From positions 186,001 to 250,000 of the forward strand of contig CAZBGS010000003.1 of NCBI GenBank assembly GCA_964491785.1: DNA of 64,000 nucleotides, given 5' to 3'. Positions 25,630-34,355 of this stretch are shown piece after piece. Made by a program: the position numbers and the translations under genes. Positions within the stretch are counted from its first letter, which is position 1. Each line of letters starts with the position of its first letter. Source of the stretch: RZZS01 sp964491785 (GTDB lineage: Bacteria; Pseudomonadota; Alphaproteobacteria; Micavibrionales; Micavibrionaceae). The notes under the pieces are model-generated. The model was not told the origin of the DNA, ran no database searches, and saw nothing but the letters and a program-made list of their open reading frames with translations.

Positions 25630-27453
25630 TCAGTCTTCAAGGTGCATTATCGCTGCTTTCGGATCTACAAGTCCGGTCATCACCAGATCAACCAGCCCTT
25701 CGCGGCGTGTATGAACGATCACACCCTCTTCATGTACAACCCTGTTGACGTTTTGAATTAGAGCTTCGTATATGTTGTTGCGATGCTGTACCCCCAATGG
25801 AATGAGAAGGGCATCAAGCAGCAGTGTCCGGCCCTGAATTCCTGTGCGATTGCATAAATCGCAACCGCTGGTGTTATGCCTCCTCACAGCGGCATCAGCA
25901 GAAATACCCAATTGATTGATTTCTTCCTGATTTAATAACTCTGCGGCATGGATCTTGTGCGCGCATCCCTGACACAGCGTTCGCACAAGCCGCTGGTTAA
26001 GCACTGCCTTGACCTGTTGCGACAATGTATAGGTGGATGATCTCTCGCGCTCATGAGGCATTAACGAGCGCAACCTCTCAAATGTCTGCAAAGCCGTGTC
26101 GGCGTGAATCGTGGAAATAACCGTATGCCCCGATTCCGCGGCCCTTAGCGCAGTCTCGACCGTATCGCCATCACGCATTTCACCGACAACGATATAATCA
26201 GGATCATGACGCATCGCAGCCCTGATCAAATCGGCGAATTCGCCCCCATGCATACCCGGCCTGACCTGCCATTGCGTGGCATAGCGCATTTCGTATTCAA
26301 TCGGGTCTTCGATAGTGAGAACATGCCTGCGCCTGCGATCGATCTGCTGCACGCAGGCATAAAGTGTTGTGGTTTTACCGGATCCGGTCGGGCCCGAAAG
26401 AAGTATCAAACCGCCGCCGCCTTTAATTTCCGGAGATAGCAGCTTTGCGAGATAGTCGCCAACATCCTCGTGACGCCTGAATAATTCGTCAAACCCCTTT
26501 AACGCCGCCCGGTCGAGCAAACGAAGAGTAAGCTTTTCCCCGTCCTGACCTTGAGGCCCCGCGGCCACACGGACGTCGATGCTTCTGCCCTGCCAGACAA
26601 ACCCGAAACGACCGTCTTTGGGCGTCACCCTGTCACCGAAGTTAAGACCGGCATCGCGTTTCAGCAAAGTCGTCAGACGCGCCATTGCGTCCGCCGGGAG
26701 AAGGTGCATTGGTATAAGGTCGCCGTCTATCCTGTATTTTATCCAGTTCGGTGCATCCGGATTGTTATCCTGTACAAGGTGTATATCCGATGACCTCATT
26801 TGCAGCGATTCAGCCATCATGTCACGCTGAAACTGGTTTAGCAGCAACCCGTTATCAACATCGTCCAGCCACAGGGCAAGCGTCTTTTCCGTCCTGTCCG
26901 CGGACAGATCATGCACCGCCCGAAGTGTATCGATCAGTTCCTTGCGATCCCAGACTTCGATTTCAACTTTTTCGACATGAAATCCGCTTCGATTTGAAGT
27001 AGATATGAGAGCTTCTATTTGACGTTGGTTCAAATCATGCAACGGAGCTATTTTTAATACGCCGTCAACAAGTCCTATCAGGTGGATACTAAGCGGAAGC
27101 CATGACTGAACCGGCAGTGCAGATCTTAACTGATCTCCGGTTGCACGATCGCGAACCGTTTCATCCTCAAGATCTGACGGCAATACCGCACCAGCCATGT
27201 CCAGAAGCTGTTCGGTGGAGCGGGTAACCCCCTGCTCTAGAAGCATGACCCGCTCTCTCTGAACCATGTCCAGATAGCGTTCGCGCCCTTCCGCCGATCT
27301 GCTTTTGCGTCTTTCATGCCAGCTTCTGCGCTCGATCCCTCCAGGAGGCTCTCCACCGGAAGCGGAACGGCGGTCTGTACGATTCCGACGCTCTTCTTCG
27401 CTTTCTGTATCGCGGCCTTCGCCGCCTGATGCTGATTGATCCTGATCGTTCAT
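25630..27453 (-). CDS. GspE/PilB-type pilus assembly ATPase
   Basis: A 607-aa hexameric motor ATPase of the type II/IV secretion superfamily. The first 60 residues are an unusual Arg/Glu/Ser-rich stretch (RRNRTDRRSASGG), followed by an N1-like domain. The ATPase core has Walker A GPTGSGKTTT (about 354-363), the Asp box TIEDPIEY, Walker B VVGEMRDGDT and the His box GHTVISTIHAD. A tetracysteine zinc site (CQGC near 494, CDLC near 531) is typical of assembly ATPases and not of PilT retraction motors. It sits between the Ig/PilP-like gene (12-base gap) and the platform gene. No second retraction ATPase is present in the cluster. Confidence 0.88.
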   Translation of the reverse strand: MNDQDQSASGGEGRDTESEEERRNRTDRRSASGGEPPGGIERRSWHERRKSRSAEGRERYLDMVQRERVMLLEQGVTRSTEQLLDMAGAVLPSDLEDETVRDRATGDQLRSALPVQSWLPLSIHLIGLVDGVLKIAPLHDLNQRQIEALISTSNRSGFHVEKVEIEVWDRKELIDTLRAVHDLSADRTEKTLALWLDDVDNGLLLNQFQRDMMAESLQMRSSDIHLVQDNNPDAPNWIKYRIDGDLIPMHLLPADAMARLTTLLKRDAGLNFGDRVTPKDGRFGFVWQGRSIDVRVAAGPQGQDGEKLTLRLLDRAALKGFDELFRRHEDVGDYLAKLLSPEIKGGGGLILLSGPTGSGKTTTLYACVQQIDRRRRHVLTIEDPIEYEMRYATQWQVRPGMHGGEFADLIRAAMRHDPDYIVVGEMRDGDTVETALRAAESGHTVISTIHADTALQTFERLRSLMPHERERSSTYTLSQQVKAVLNQRLVRTLCQGCAHKIHAAELLNQEEINQLGISADAAVRRHNTSGCDLCNRTGIQGRTLLLDALLIPLGVQHRNNIYEALIQNVNRVVHEEGVIVHTRREGLVDLVMTGLVDPKAAIMHLED

Positions 27454-27465
27454 ATTTTACCGAAC

Positions 27466-29094
27466 TTACAGCCCGGTCGAAGCTGCTTTGCCTTGGGTTA
27501 CGCCAGAAGATGTAGTAGCTGAACCTGAACCTGAACTTGAGCCTGAGCTTGAGCTTGATCCGGTGCTCCCACCGCTTGATTGTCCACTAGCCCGGTTAAC
27601 AGAAGATAAAGATCTGTCAAAAAGTAGAAGAACTTTATCCTGCCCGTTATGAAACTCAATACCGCTCTTTCGCATATTTACAAGCCACTGAACGCCGCCG
27701 ATGACCACAACTTCATCGTCAAAGACCACGCGGCTTCCGCCTGGCCCTGCTATTATCGCCCTGTTCGTCGCGAAAGAGGTGATTACATAACCGTCCAGAG
27801 TTCTGGCCTTATTAGCCGGAGCCGCCTGCTGTAGCGCAGAATAATCTTCCTCGTCCTTCTCATCCTTGTCTTTAAGATCCTTCATATCAAGTTGCATTCC
27901 CGGAGAAGCGCTAAGCAAAATGGCCTGCGAATCCTGACTAACCGCAGCTTGCGCAGTTCCTCTTACAGGTATGACCAGTATGCCCCGCGCCCCGCTGTGC
28001 ATCACCTGCATGTCGTCAATCAAACCTCCGGCACGAACAGGCGCCCAACTGAGAGTAAGCGGACAGGCCTGTATCGGTTCAAGCAGCATTCCCGGCTGGC
28101 ATCCGTTCGATTCAATTGTCAGACCGTTATCCTTTCCTGAAAGCCTCAGATCCTCCAGAACAAGGGCCGCGTCTCCCACGTTCACCAGAGAAACCGTAAT
28201 CGAGGACTTCGAAGCTATGCCTGAGCCGAAATCTACATGCTCCTGAGACGAAACAAGAAGTCCGCGCCCCGGAACCGCCTTGGGAAATACCGTTGCCTTG
28301 CTGACTTCCTGCGGATTGTATTCGCCGTTAAGGTTGATGCTTACTACGCCGGTCGGCCCGTTATGCTCGACGATTAGCACGCCGGTTGCAGGGCCTTCCT
28401 GCACAGGCGCCCATGATACAGTGACTATACACGCCTGCCCGGCCTCCAGGCTTGTGCAATCTGAACGTAAAGCGTAACCGGCCTGCGGATTGGCCTCAAT
28501 AGCTATATTTTTGATCTCGATGGGATTTGAAGTAATATTACGCAAAATTACCGATTTGACCAGCGTTCTGCTGGCTGACAGAGCCTCGAAATCCAGTGCG
28601 GCAGGTATCGACTCCACATCGCTTATTAACTGCGCGCGCCCCTCTGCGCTACCCTCTACAGTACCGGACAGGGTCGAGGTTACCAGTCTGGTTCTGCCGT
28701 CATGGCGCATCAGCATTTCCACCCGCCATGGGCCCGGCTGCAAACCTTTTACGGATAATGCGATTGCACATTCCGAGCCGGCCGGCAAAGCCTCCTGACC
28801 GCACTGGTTCAGCGAGACACTGGCTGATATGTTCGATGACGGATATAGATTGATTTCCCCCGTCGTAACGTTGCGGCCGCTCTCATTCCTGAAAAGCACG
28901 ACAACCTGAGCAGTCGCCCCAATCGGAACGGCACCCCCGTCTACGTTGCCATTAGCAGCAATCAATCCCCCTGATCCCCCTGCTACCCGCGCTGAAGGAT
29001 CATCAAACGCCGTTGCCTCCGCAGCTTTATAGGGAGAGCTGCAGAGGAAAAAAATTGCCAGAATGAGAATCGTGCGTTTAAGCAGATGAGCCAT
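27466..29094 (-). CDS. exported Ig-like repeat protein with C-terminal PilP-like domain
   Basis: A 542-aa protein with a signal peptide at residues 1-26. Three beta-rich Ig-like (choice-of-anchor D/ASH type) modules follow at about 50-145, 160-258 and 278-380, two of them ending in SWAPV. Each has a cysteine pair. An acidic Lys/Asp/Glu linker (about 403-418) leads to a small PilP-like beta domain (about 432-497: LDGYVITSFATNRAIIAG, then GGVQWLVNMRKSGIEF). A Ser/Gly tail closes the protein. PilP domains bind the secretin and inner-membrane partners; the Ig-like modules could extend that link through the periplasm. It lies between the secretin and ATPase genes. Confidence 0.65.
   Translation of the reverse strand: MAHLLKRTILILAIFFLCSSPYKAAEATAFDDPSARVAGGSGGLIAANGNVDGGAVPIGATAQVVVLFRNESGRNVTTGEINLYPSSNISASVSLNQCGQEALPAGSECAIALSVKGLQPGPWRVEMLMRHDGRTRLVTSTLSGTVEGSAEGRAQLISDVESIPAALDFEALSASRTLVKSVILRNITSNPIEIKNIAIEANPQAGYALRSDCTSLEAGQACIVTVSWAPVQEGPATGVLIVEHNGPTGVVSINLNGEYNPQEVSKATVFPKAVPGRGLLVSSQEHVDFGSGIASKSSITVSLVNVGDAALVLEDLRLSGKDNGLTIESNGCQPGMLLEPIQACPLTLSWAPVRAGGLIDDMQVMHSGARGILVIPVRGTAQAAVSQDSQAILLSASPGMQLDMKDLKDKDEKDEEDYSALQQAAPANKARTLDGYVITSFATNRAIIAGPGGSRVVFDDEVVVIGGVQWLVNMRKSGIEFHNGQDKVLLLFDRSLSSVNRASGQSSGGSTGSSSSSGSSSGSGSATTSSGVTQGKAASTGL
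27521..27556 (-). repeat. hexanucleotide repeat encoding the Ser/Gly tail
   Basis: Six imperfect units of GA(A/G)C(C/T)T in tandem. They encode the Ser-rich/Ser-Gly part of the tail of the Ig/PilP-like protein. Gain or loss of a six-base unit keeps the frame, so only tail length would vary. Confidence 0.6.
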
Positions 29095-29338
29095 AGAATA
29101 AAAAATGAAAATTTCGAATCATGGAAAGATATCCACACGTTAATAATATTGCTTTCAGAGTCTCATGGAAAGCGATAAATGGTTTTTTCTTTGTAAAAAA
29201 AGTTAGCTTCTTTGGCCAAGCCATTGATAATAATAGAAACCGTCGCCAGATATTAGTTTAAACAAAACGCGCAAAAACACACGCCCCCCGACTCGCGGCG
29301 GTAAAAAAAGCCATTTTTCAGTCAAAAAAAATGAAAAA

Positions 29339-31051
29339 CTATCTCGCCCCGGGATCGAATTGATCGGCCTCGAGTTCATCAAGCGGCGTTATTTCGACAC
29401 TATCATCCTTAATATATGCAGGCTTCTGCCTGTTCGGATACGAGAACATTTTAGGCTCATTCCTTGGAACGTATAATTCCGGAACCGGCCTCGGCAACTC
29501 TTCTTTCTGGATTTTCTCACTTTGAAAAACATTAAAGATATTGGGCTTTACTGGCTCCTCGGTTAAAACCTTCTCGGGATTCAAGTCGAAGTCGGGGTTA
29601 TAATCGAACGGCGCATCGCCAGGAAATATGTCTTTCTGCACATCATCCGTATAAACCACCACCCTTGGACGAAGAAGGAACACGAGTTCCGCATTCGACG
29701 AATTAACATTCCGGCTGGTGGGCAGAAAAACTTTCATAAGCCCCGGCCCGCTTTTGTCCATCTCATCATTTTCTCTGATTAGTCCTGCAATAAGAAGGGA
29801 ATCGCCCGGACGTATTCTGACCTGGGTTGTCAGCTCACGTTCCGTCGTTTCAGGAAGCTTCAGAGTTGTTCCCGCCGCCTCGAAAGGCGTAAAACCCCGG
29901 AATTCCTGCAACTCAATCTCAATTTTCCCGTAAACGGTCGCGTTATCCCATGCTCCGTTTATTGTTAAAGTAAACCCTGAATCAACAGTATCTGTCTGGG
30001 TTGAAATATTTTCATCCCCATCGTCGAATGTCCGCTCAAGAGAAGATACATAATTTGTAGTATCAGCAACCCTGAGACTTGCCTCCGACCCTGAGAGCAA
30101 CGTAATTTGCGGCTGGGAAATCGTCTTGACCGATCCATATGTGGAGATGAACTCCAGAACGTTATTGGCGTAGTCAATTCCGCCCGTAGTTGGCAATCCG
30201 ATACTTATAGGACTCTCGCTCATTGCCCCGCCTGGAAGATCCAAACCCACATTGAATTTTCCAAAGGCCTGAACCTTGCCCCAATCGATACCTGAGCTGT
30301 TATCGGAAGAAAGCGAAACCTCCCAGATGTATATTTCGAATATTATCATCGCCGTATTCTTGCGCATCCGCTGAAAATAACGCTCGGCAAGTTCGGCCGT
30401 ACGGTGAGTCGCTGTATATACAATTGTTCTGGTACCCTGATCAACTATCGGATTGAGACCGGTGATCGCCTGCAGACCTGTGGAAACAGCCCCCATCAGA
30501 TCATTGTTGCCTCCTACGGGCGGGATGCTGACCGTAAAGGTCTGAGTGTTCTTGACAACCAGAAGACCATCCTCGTAGGCGCAATATAGATCCGCAAGCC
30601 CGCACACCCGCTTGATTACCTTGCCAAGCTGCCCCTTTAGATTGGCAACTGTTATCCGCCTGTTGAGGCCCTCCTCAGTCTCGAAAGCAAGCGGAATATC
30701 GTAATCGGCAAGAATAAGCTGCAAAGCTCCGGCAAGGGTTTCCGATCTCAATTCGAAAGGCCCGATTATCTCGTCCGGCAAAGGATCTTCAGAAACGTTG
30801 GTCGGTATAAGAACATCCTCCCCCAGAGGCAGATAGAGAACGCTGTCAGGACGTTCGTTAATTGCGGCTTTCCTTTCCTCCGCCGAAATGGGCTTGGGAA
30901 TATTGACATTGCGCGCCCCCGGTGCGGTCGCATCTGCACAACTGAAAAGCAGCAAGGCAGACAGGATTACCGAGACCGCGTGCCTGATACCGGGCTTGCC
31001 GATCTTGGCTGCCAGCCTTGCTTTGTCAGTAATTTTCTTATCCCGGGTCAT
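29339..31051 (-). CDS. type IVb pilus lipoprotein secretin (PilN/BfpB-like)
   Basis: A 570-aa outer-membrane secretin that forms the pilus exit channel. Starting at ATG 31051, a lipoprotein signal ends in LLFSC, so the mature protein is lipid-anchored, as in PilN/BfpB/TcpC secretins. Residues about 100-160 form an STN/N0-like domain (ITVANLKGQLGKVIKRVCGL). The C-terminal secretin core carries VRIRPGDSLLIAGLIRENDE and ELVFLLRPRVVVYT. A Pro-rich tail of about 100 residues follows. The start overlaps the response-regulator stop by ATGA, so the two are translationally coupled. A gap of 244 bases separates it from the Ig/PilP-like gene. Confidence 0.85.
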   Translation of the reverse strand: MTRDKKITDKARLAAKIGKPGIRHAVSVILSALLLFSCADATAPGARNVNIPKPISAEERKAAINERPDSVLYLPLGEDVLIPTNVSEDPLPDEIIGPFELRSETLAGALQLILADYDIPLAFETEEGLNRRITVANLKGQLGKVIKRVCGLADLYCAYEDGLLVVKNTQTFTVSIPPVGGNNDLMGAVSTGLQAITGLNPIVDQGTRTIVYTATHRTAELAERYFQRMRKNTAMIIFEIYIWEVSLSSDNSSGIDWGKVQAFGKFNVGLDLPGGAMSESPISIGLPTTGGIDYANNVLEFISTYGSVKTISQPQITLLSGSEASLRVADTTNYVSSLERTFDDGDENISTQTDTVDSGFTLTINGAWDNATVYGKIEIELQEFRGFTPFEAAGTTLKLPETTERELTTQVRIRPGDSLLIAGLIRENDEMDKSGPGLMKVFLPTSRNVNSSNAELVFLLRPRVVVYTDDVQKDIFPGDAPFDYNPDFDLNPEKVLTEEPVKPNIFNVFQSEKIQKEELPRPVPELYVPRNEPKMFSYPNRQKPAYIKDDSVEITPLDELEADQFDPGAR

Positions 31052-31431
31052 CAGGACGCTCGCCTCTGCTTGACTATTCGTTCTACGGTTTTTACCAAAC
31101 GGTCTTTTTGCACAGGCTTGATAAGAACCGCGCTCACCCCCCATTTGCCCGATTCGCTTAAAAGGTCGGGGTTCTGATCGCCGGTTACAAGTATTACCGG
31201 CGCCGCTATCTTCAGACTCTGCAACGAGCGTATGAATTCAAAGCCGTCCACAGGCTCCATCCTGACATCGACTATCGCAGCCGCGAAACTTTCATCGATA
31301 ATCTCCAGCGCGTCATCCCCCCGGCAGGCCTCCACCACTTCGTAACAATTGCCATCGTTCAGAAAGCGAACGATCTGCATACGGACAAAATCATTGTCTT
31401 CTACGACAAGAATTTTCTCTTTTTCGTTCAT
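31051..31431 (-). CDS. stand-alone response regulator receiver domain in pilus operon
   Basis: A 126-aa receiver domain: acidic pair in VVEDNDF, acceptor Asp in AIVDVRM, Thr in LVTGDQ and Lys in VLIKPV. There is no output domain. The ATG at 31431 begins the fold; a longer in-frame reading adds 21 unrelated residues. It is the first gene of the minus-strand pilus operon and is coupled to the secretin by a four-base overlap. No histidine kinase gene is adjacent. It probably controls assembly or placement by protein contact, as CheY-like proteins do in other pilus systems; that is inference. Confidence 0.8.
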   Translation of the reverse strand: MNEKEKILVVEDNDFVRMQIVRFLNDGNCYEVVEACRGDDALEIIDESFAAAIVDVRMEPVDGFEFIRSLQSLKIAAPVILVTGDQNPDLLSESGKWGVSAVLIKPVQKDRLVKTVERIVKQRRAS

Positions 31432-31644
31432 AGATGACCGCACCAGAAGGTTCTTGAATAAACGGCTAACGACGAAAGCACCTGAATTGCGCAAATTTCC
31501 TTATCGACTTTACCCGGATTTTGGCATCACGTGCAGACCGGATAGCCACTTATCCCGAACATTTCCACCAAAAACACCCGCGCTTGATAGAATTGTAATG
31601 GCAGGGTAGATTGATTCATCTTTGTCGTCACTGGAATCTGTGAA

Positions 31645-32154
31645 ATGTTGGATATAATAGCAGCATTGAGTCTGACGGTCGCAGTCATGCTGCTGGCCGT
31701 ACTTTCGTATATCGATCTGCGCGTTCGCCTGCTCCCCAACAAATATGTCCTTGCCTTCCTGATCTGCGGCCTGGCTTTTCATTCCGCCACCGCATTCCGC
31801 CTGATACACCCTGCCGATGCAACACTTGGAATGGCGGCAGGATTCCTGTCCCTTTTCACGCTTCGAGCAGCGGCCAATCATCTCTACAAGCAGGATGCTC
31901 TCGGCCTTGGCGACGTCAAGCTGATGGGTGCGGGCGGCCTGTGGCTCGGAGTAGATGGCATCTTCCTCGCCATGGCGATCGGGGCCTTTACAGGAGTGCT
32001 TCACGGCGTGCTGGCCGCCGTATTCGAGGCGATCAGGGAAAAGCACGCTCCCCGGCTCAAAGGACTCCAGATACCCGCAGGCCCCGGCTTCGCCACCGGA
32101 CTTGTTCTGGTGGGAGCCTGGCAATTCCGCTCTTTTTTCGGGATGTGGATCTGA
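31645..32154 (+). CDS. A24 prepilin peptidase (TadV/CpaA size)
   Basis: A 169-aa inner-membrane aspartyl protease. The two catalytic Asp sites are visible: YIDLRVRLLPN (first Asp) and the GxGD-type LGLGDVKLMG. It lacks the N-terminal methyltransferase half of PilD, so it is the short A24 type. It is encoded divergently from the response regulator-secretin operon, 213 bases away, and convergently with the hydrogenase protease. It is the likely processing enzyme for the pseudopilin-like proteins. A second short prepilin peptidase lies in the Tad locus. Confidence 0.83.
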   Translation: MLDIIAALSLTVAVMLLAVLSYIDLRVRLLPNKYVLAFLICGLAFHSATAFRLIHPADATLGMAAGFLSLFTLRAAANHLYKQDALGLGDVKLMGAGGLWLGVDGIFLAMAIGAFTGVLHGVLAAVFEAIREKHAPRLKGLQIPAGPGFATGLVLVGAWQFRSFFGMWI

Positions 32155-32169
32155 GTATCGGGACTTTAG

Positions 32170-32607
32170 CTAGTCGCCAATTGCCAATTTTTCTATAAGC
32201 GTCCGCATACCGGCATCAACCTGGGCAGAAAGCCCTGCCCCATGTTCATACCCCAGCCCCTCTACACCGTAAAACTCAATTACTGGCGGCAACTTATTGA
32301 GAACCCGGGCAAATTCCACAGCCTCCGCCACACCGACGGCATGGGTTGTCGGCTTGGCGAAGTTAACTGGCAATCTTTGGCAGGATAAATCGAAATGATG
32401 GGTAGTCCCCGGCTCCTCTCCGGAAAACACCGCATCAACCAGAATCACATGATCATAGCCCTGCCAAGCGTCAATAAGACTGGCAGGCTCGCCACTATGC
32501 TCGATAACCCTGATGCCCCGCTTTTCCAACTCATCCGCAACCACCGGGCCCAAGGCGTCATCGCCGCGAAAGCGGTTGCCAATACCGATAACAAGTTTTT
32601 TGCTCAT
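32170..32607 (-). CDS. NiFe hydrogenase maturation protease
   Basis: A 145-aa endopeptidase of the HycI/HyaD/HoxW family. It removes the C-terminal peptide of the large subunit after nickel insertion. The N-terminal motif VIGIGNRFRGDDALGPVVAD carries the Glu/Asp-type nickel-sensing Asp, and a His-containing stretch (VILVDAVFSG) follows. The ATG at 32607 starts just after the RidA stop. It is the last gene of the hydrogenase operon; the adjacent large subunit ends in a cleavable DPCxxCxxH plus nine residues, so substrate and protease are paired here. Confidence 0.9.
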   Translation of the reverse strand: MSKKLVIGIGNRFRGDDALGPVVADELEKRGIRVIEHSGEPASLIDAWQGYDHVILVDAVFSGEEPGTTHHFDLSCQRLPVNFAKPTTHAVGVAEAVEFARVLNKLPPVIEFYGVEGLGYEHGAGLSAQVDAGMRTLIEKLAIGD

Positions 32608-32608
32608 T

Positions 32609-32995
32609 TTATCCGAGATAGCAGTCAGCTTCCGTCTCGACAAGCCAGTCATCCTTAATCAGGCCGCTGACCTCGACGAAAGTGCAGGCCGGGCGGATTT
32701 CGCCGAAAACCTCGCCATGCGCCTTTGCCGCTTCTTCCCAGCGCGAGATATCGGTAAGCATGATCCGGGTGCGGATTATATCCTTCACCGAACCCCCGGC
32801 ATCCTCCACCGCCTTTACCATTATCTCGATACAGCGCTTCGTCTGCCCGTAGACATCGCCCGGACATGCCGTCTTGCCATCGGTAATCGGCGCGGTTCCC
32901 GATACGGCTATACAGTTACCGACCCTGACCGCCCGGCTGAAGCCGATCGGCTTCTCCATCGGAGACCCGGAGGAAATATTTTTTCTTTCAGTCAT
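32609..32995 (-). CDS. RidA/YjgF family protein
   Basis: A 128-aa RidA-superfamily protein, whose canonical members hydrolyse reactive 2-aminoacrylate and other enamines. Family segments are IGFSRAVRVGNCIAVSGTAP, QTKRCIEIMVKAVEDAGG and the Arg in IIRTRIMLTD, the position of the substrate-carboxylate Arg. It ends with FVEVSGLIKDDWLVETEADC. It is embedded between the hydrogenase large subunit and its protease, with gaps of only a few bases. The link to hydrogenase function is not explained by known RidA chemistry. Confidence 0.88.
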   Translation of the reverse strand: MTERKNISSGSPMEKPIGFSRAVRVGNCIAVSGTAPITDGKTACPGDVYGQTKRCIEIMVKAVEDAGGSVKDIIRTRIMLTDISRWEEAAKAHGEVFGEIRPACTFVEVSGLIKDDWLVETEADCYLG

Positions 32996-32998
32996 TTA

Positions 32999-34303
32999 TC
33001 AAGACCTCTTGACGGTAAGGTTAAGGAAGTGGGTTGCACAGGATATACACGGGTCGTAATTCCTGATCGCCTGCTCGCAATGCCATTGCAGCTTGTCGTC
33101 CGGCAGATGCATGAACTTCGGCACAAAATCACGCAGATCGTCCTCGATCATCGCCTGGTTCTGCGAAGTCGGAATCGTCAGCTGCGCTTCCTCGATCAGG
33201 CCCTCGTCATTGATCCTGTAGCGATGATAAAGCCCGCCGCGAGGAGCCTCGGTCATCGCGTGCCCCTCTCCGGCCCTGACGTCGAGATCGACATAGGGCT
33301 TGTCCGGAAGCTCGTAATTCTGCGCGATCCTCAAGGCTTCACCGCAGCAGTAATATGTTTCCAGCGTCCTGGCCATAATGCTTTTGAAAGGATTTCTGAC
33401 ATCGCGCCCAAGCCCTATTTCATTGGCCAAAGCCTTAGAGTCGTCCGGCAACTGATCGTAATTGTTAACGAAACGCGCCAGCGGCCCCATGTGATAGCAT
33501 GACTTGTCCGACCTGAACCGGCAGTGCAGCGCGTTCGAATACTCGACATGATGCTCCTCGAACACGTCGTTGAACTGCCACGGCTCGATATCCAGCCCCC
33601 TGTTGGAGACGATCCGGCCCGCGCTCATCGCGTATTCGTGAGGATGATGCACGCAGACATAGGTGTAGTCGCGGTCGAAATCAGGATAGGGAAGCGTCGC
33701 CACCCATTTGCAGGCCTGATAAGCCATCTCCCTCGCCTTTTCCAGCACCGGAATGATGTCGCGCATCTGCTTCTTCGTCGGCGCCTTGTAAAACCCGCCT
33801 ACCCTGATATTGATCGGATGCACGGCCCGCCCGCCGATAATCTCCATGATCTCGTTGCCGACCTTCTTGAGCTGCAATCCATGCTCCACCTCCTTCGGAT
33901 GATCGGCCGCCATATGGATCGAACTTTCATACCCGAGAAAATCCGGCGCGTGCAGCAGATAGGCATGCAGGATATGGCTCTGGATATTCTCCCCGCAATA
34001 AAGGAACCGGCGCATATCGTGCACCCAGGGGGTGATCTGCGTCCCCAGCGCGTTCTCCATCGCATGAACCGAACTCATCAGATAAGCGACCGGACAAATC
34101 CCGCAGATCCGCGAGGTGATATCGGGAGCTTCCGTGAACTTCCTGCCTCTCAGGAAAGCCTCAAAAAAGCGCGGCGGCTCATGAATGCCGAAATGCAGTT
34201 CCTGAAGTTTACCGTCCTTGATCTCGATATACATATTGCCCTCGCCTTCGACACGGGCGAGATAGTCGACTTCGATACGTGTTGTTTTTTTATCCTTGCT
34301 CAT
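32999..34303 (-). CDS. group 3b-type NiFe (sulf)hydrogenase alpha (large) subunit
   Basis: A 434-aa catalytic subunit that binds the NiFe centre. The ligand motifs are RICGICP near residue 65 and DPCISCATH near the C-terminus, followed by FLNLTVKRS, the peptide removed on maturation. Other family segments include EGEGNMYIEIKDG at the N-terminus. The neighbours (NAD(P)-type gamma and ferredoxin-type beta subunits) place it in the soluble bidirectional NADP-linked class (sulfhydrogenase, HyhL/HydA). It catalyses H2 uptake or evolution coupled to NAD(P), and possibly polysulfide reduction. Confidence 0.92.
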   Translation of the reverse strand: MSKDKKTTRIEVDYLARVEGEGNMYIEIKDGKLQELHFGIHEPPRFFEAFLRGRKFTEAPDITSRICGICPVAYLMSSVHAMENALGTQITPWVHDMRRFLYCGENIQSHILHAYLLHAPDFLGYESSIHMAADHPKEVEHGLQLKKVGNEIMEIIGGRAVHPINIRVGGFYKAPTKKQMRDIIPVLEKAREMAYQACKWVATLPYPDFDRDYTYVCVHHPHEYAMSAGRIVSNRGLDIEPWQFNDVFEEHHVEYSNALHCRFRSDKSCYHMGPLARFVNNYDQLPDDSKALANEIGLGRDVRNPFKSIMARTLETYYCCGEALRIAQNYELPDKPYVDLDVRAGEGHAMTEAPRGGLYHRYRINDEGLIEEAQLTIPTSQNQAMIEDDLRDFVPKFMHLPDDKLQWHCEQAIRNYDPCISCATHFLNLTVKRS

Positions 34304-34355
34304 TTCCTAATGCCTCTTCCTGCAAACTGCCATTTCCTGAGCCGAAAGCGAATTC

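Noticed and set aside
29290..29345. Terminator after the secretin gene
   Set aside because: A TTTTTCA/TGAAAAA stem with a T-run exists on the minus strand, but it is almost all A/T pairs with a long loop; too weak to list as a feature.
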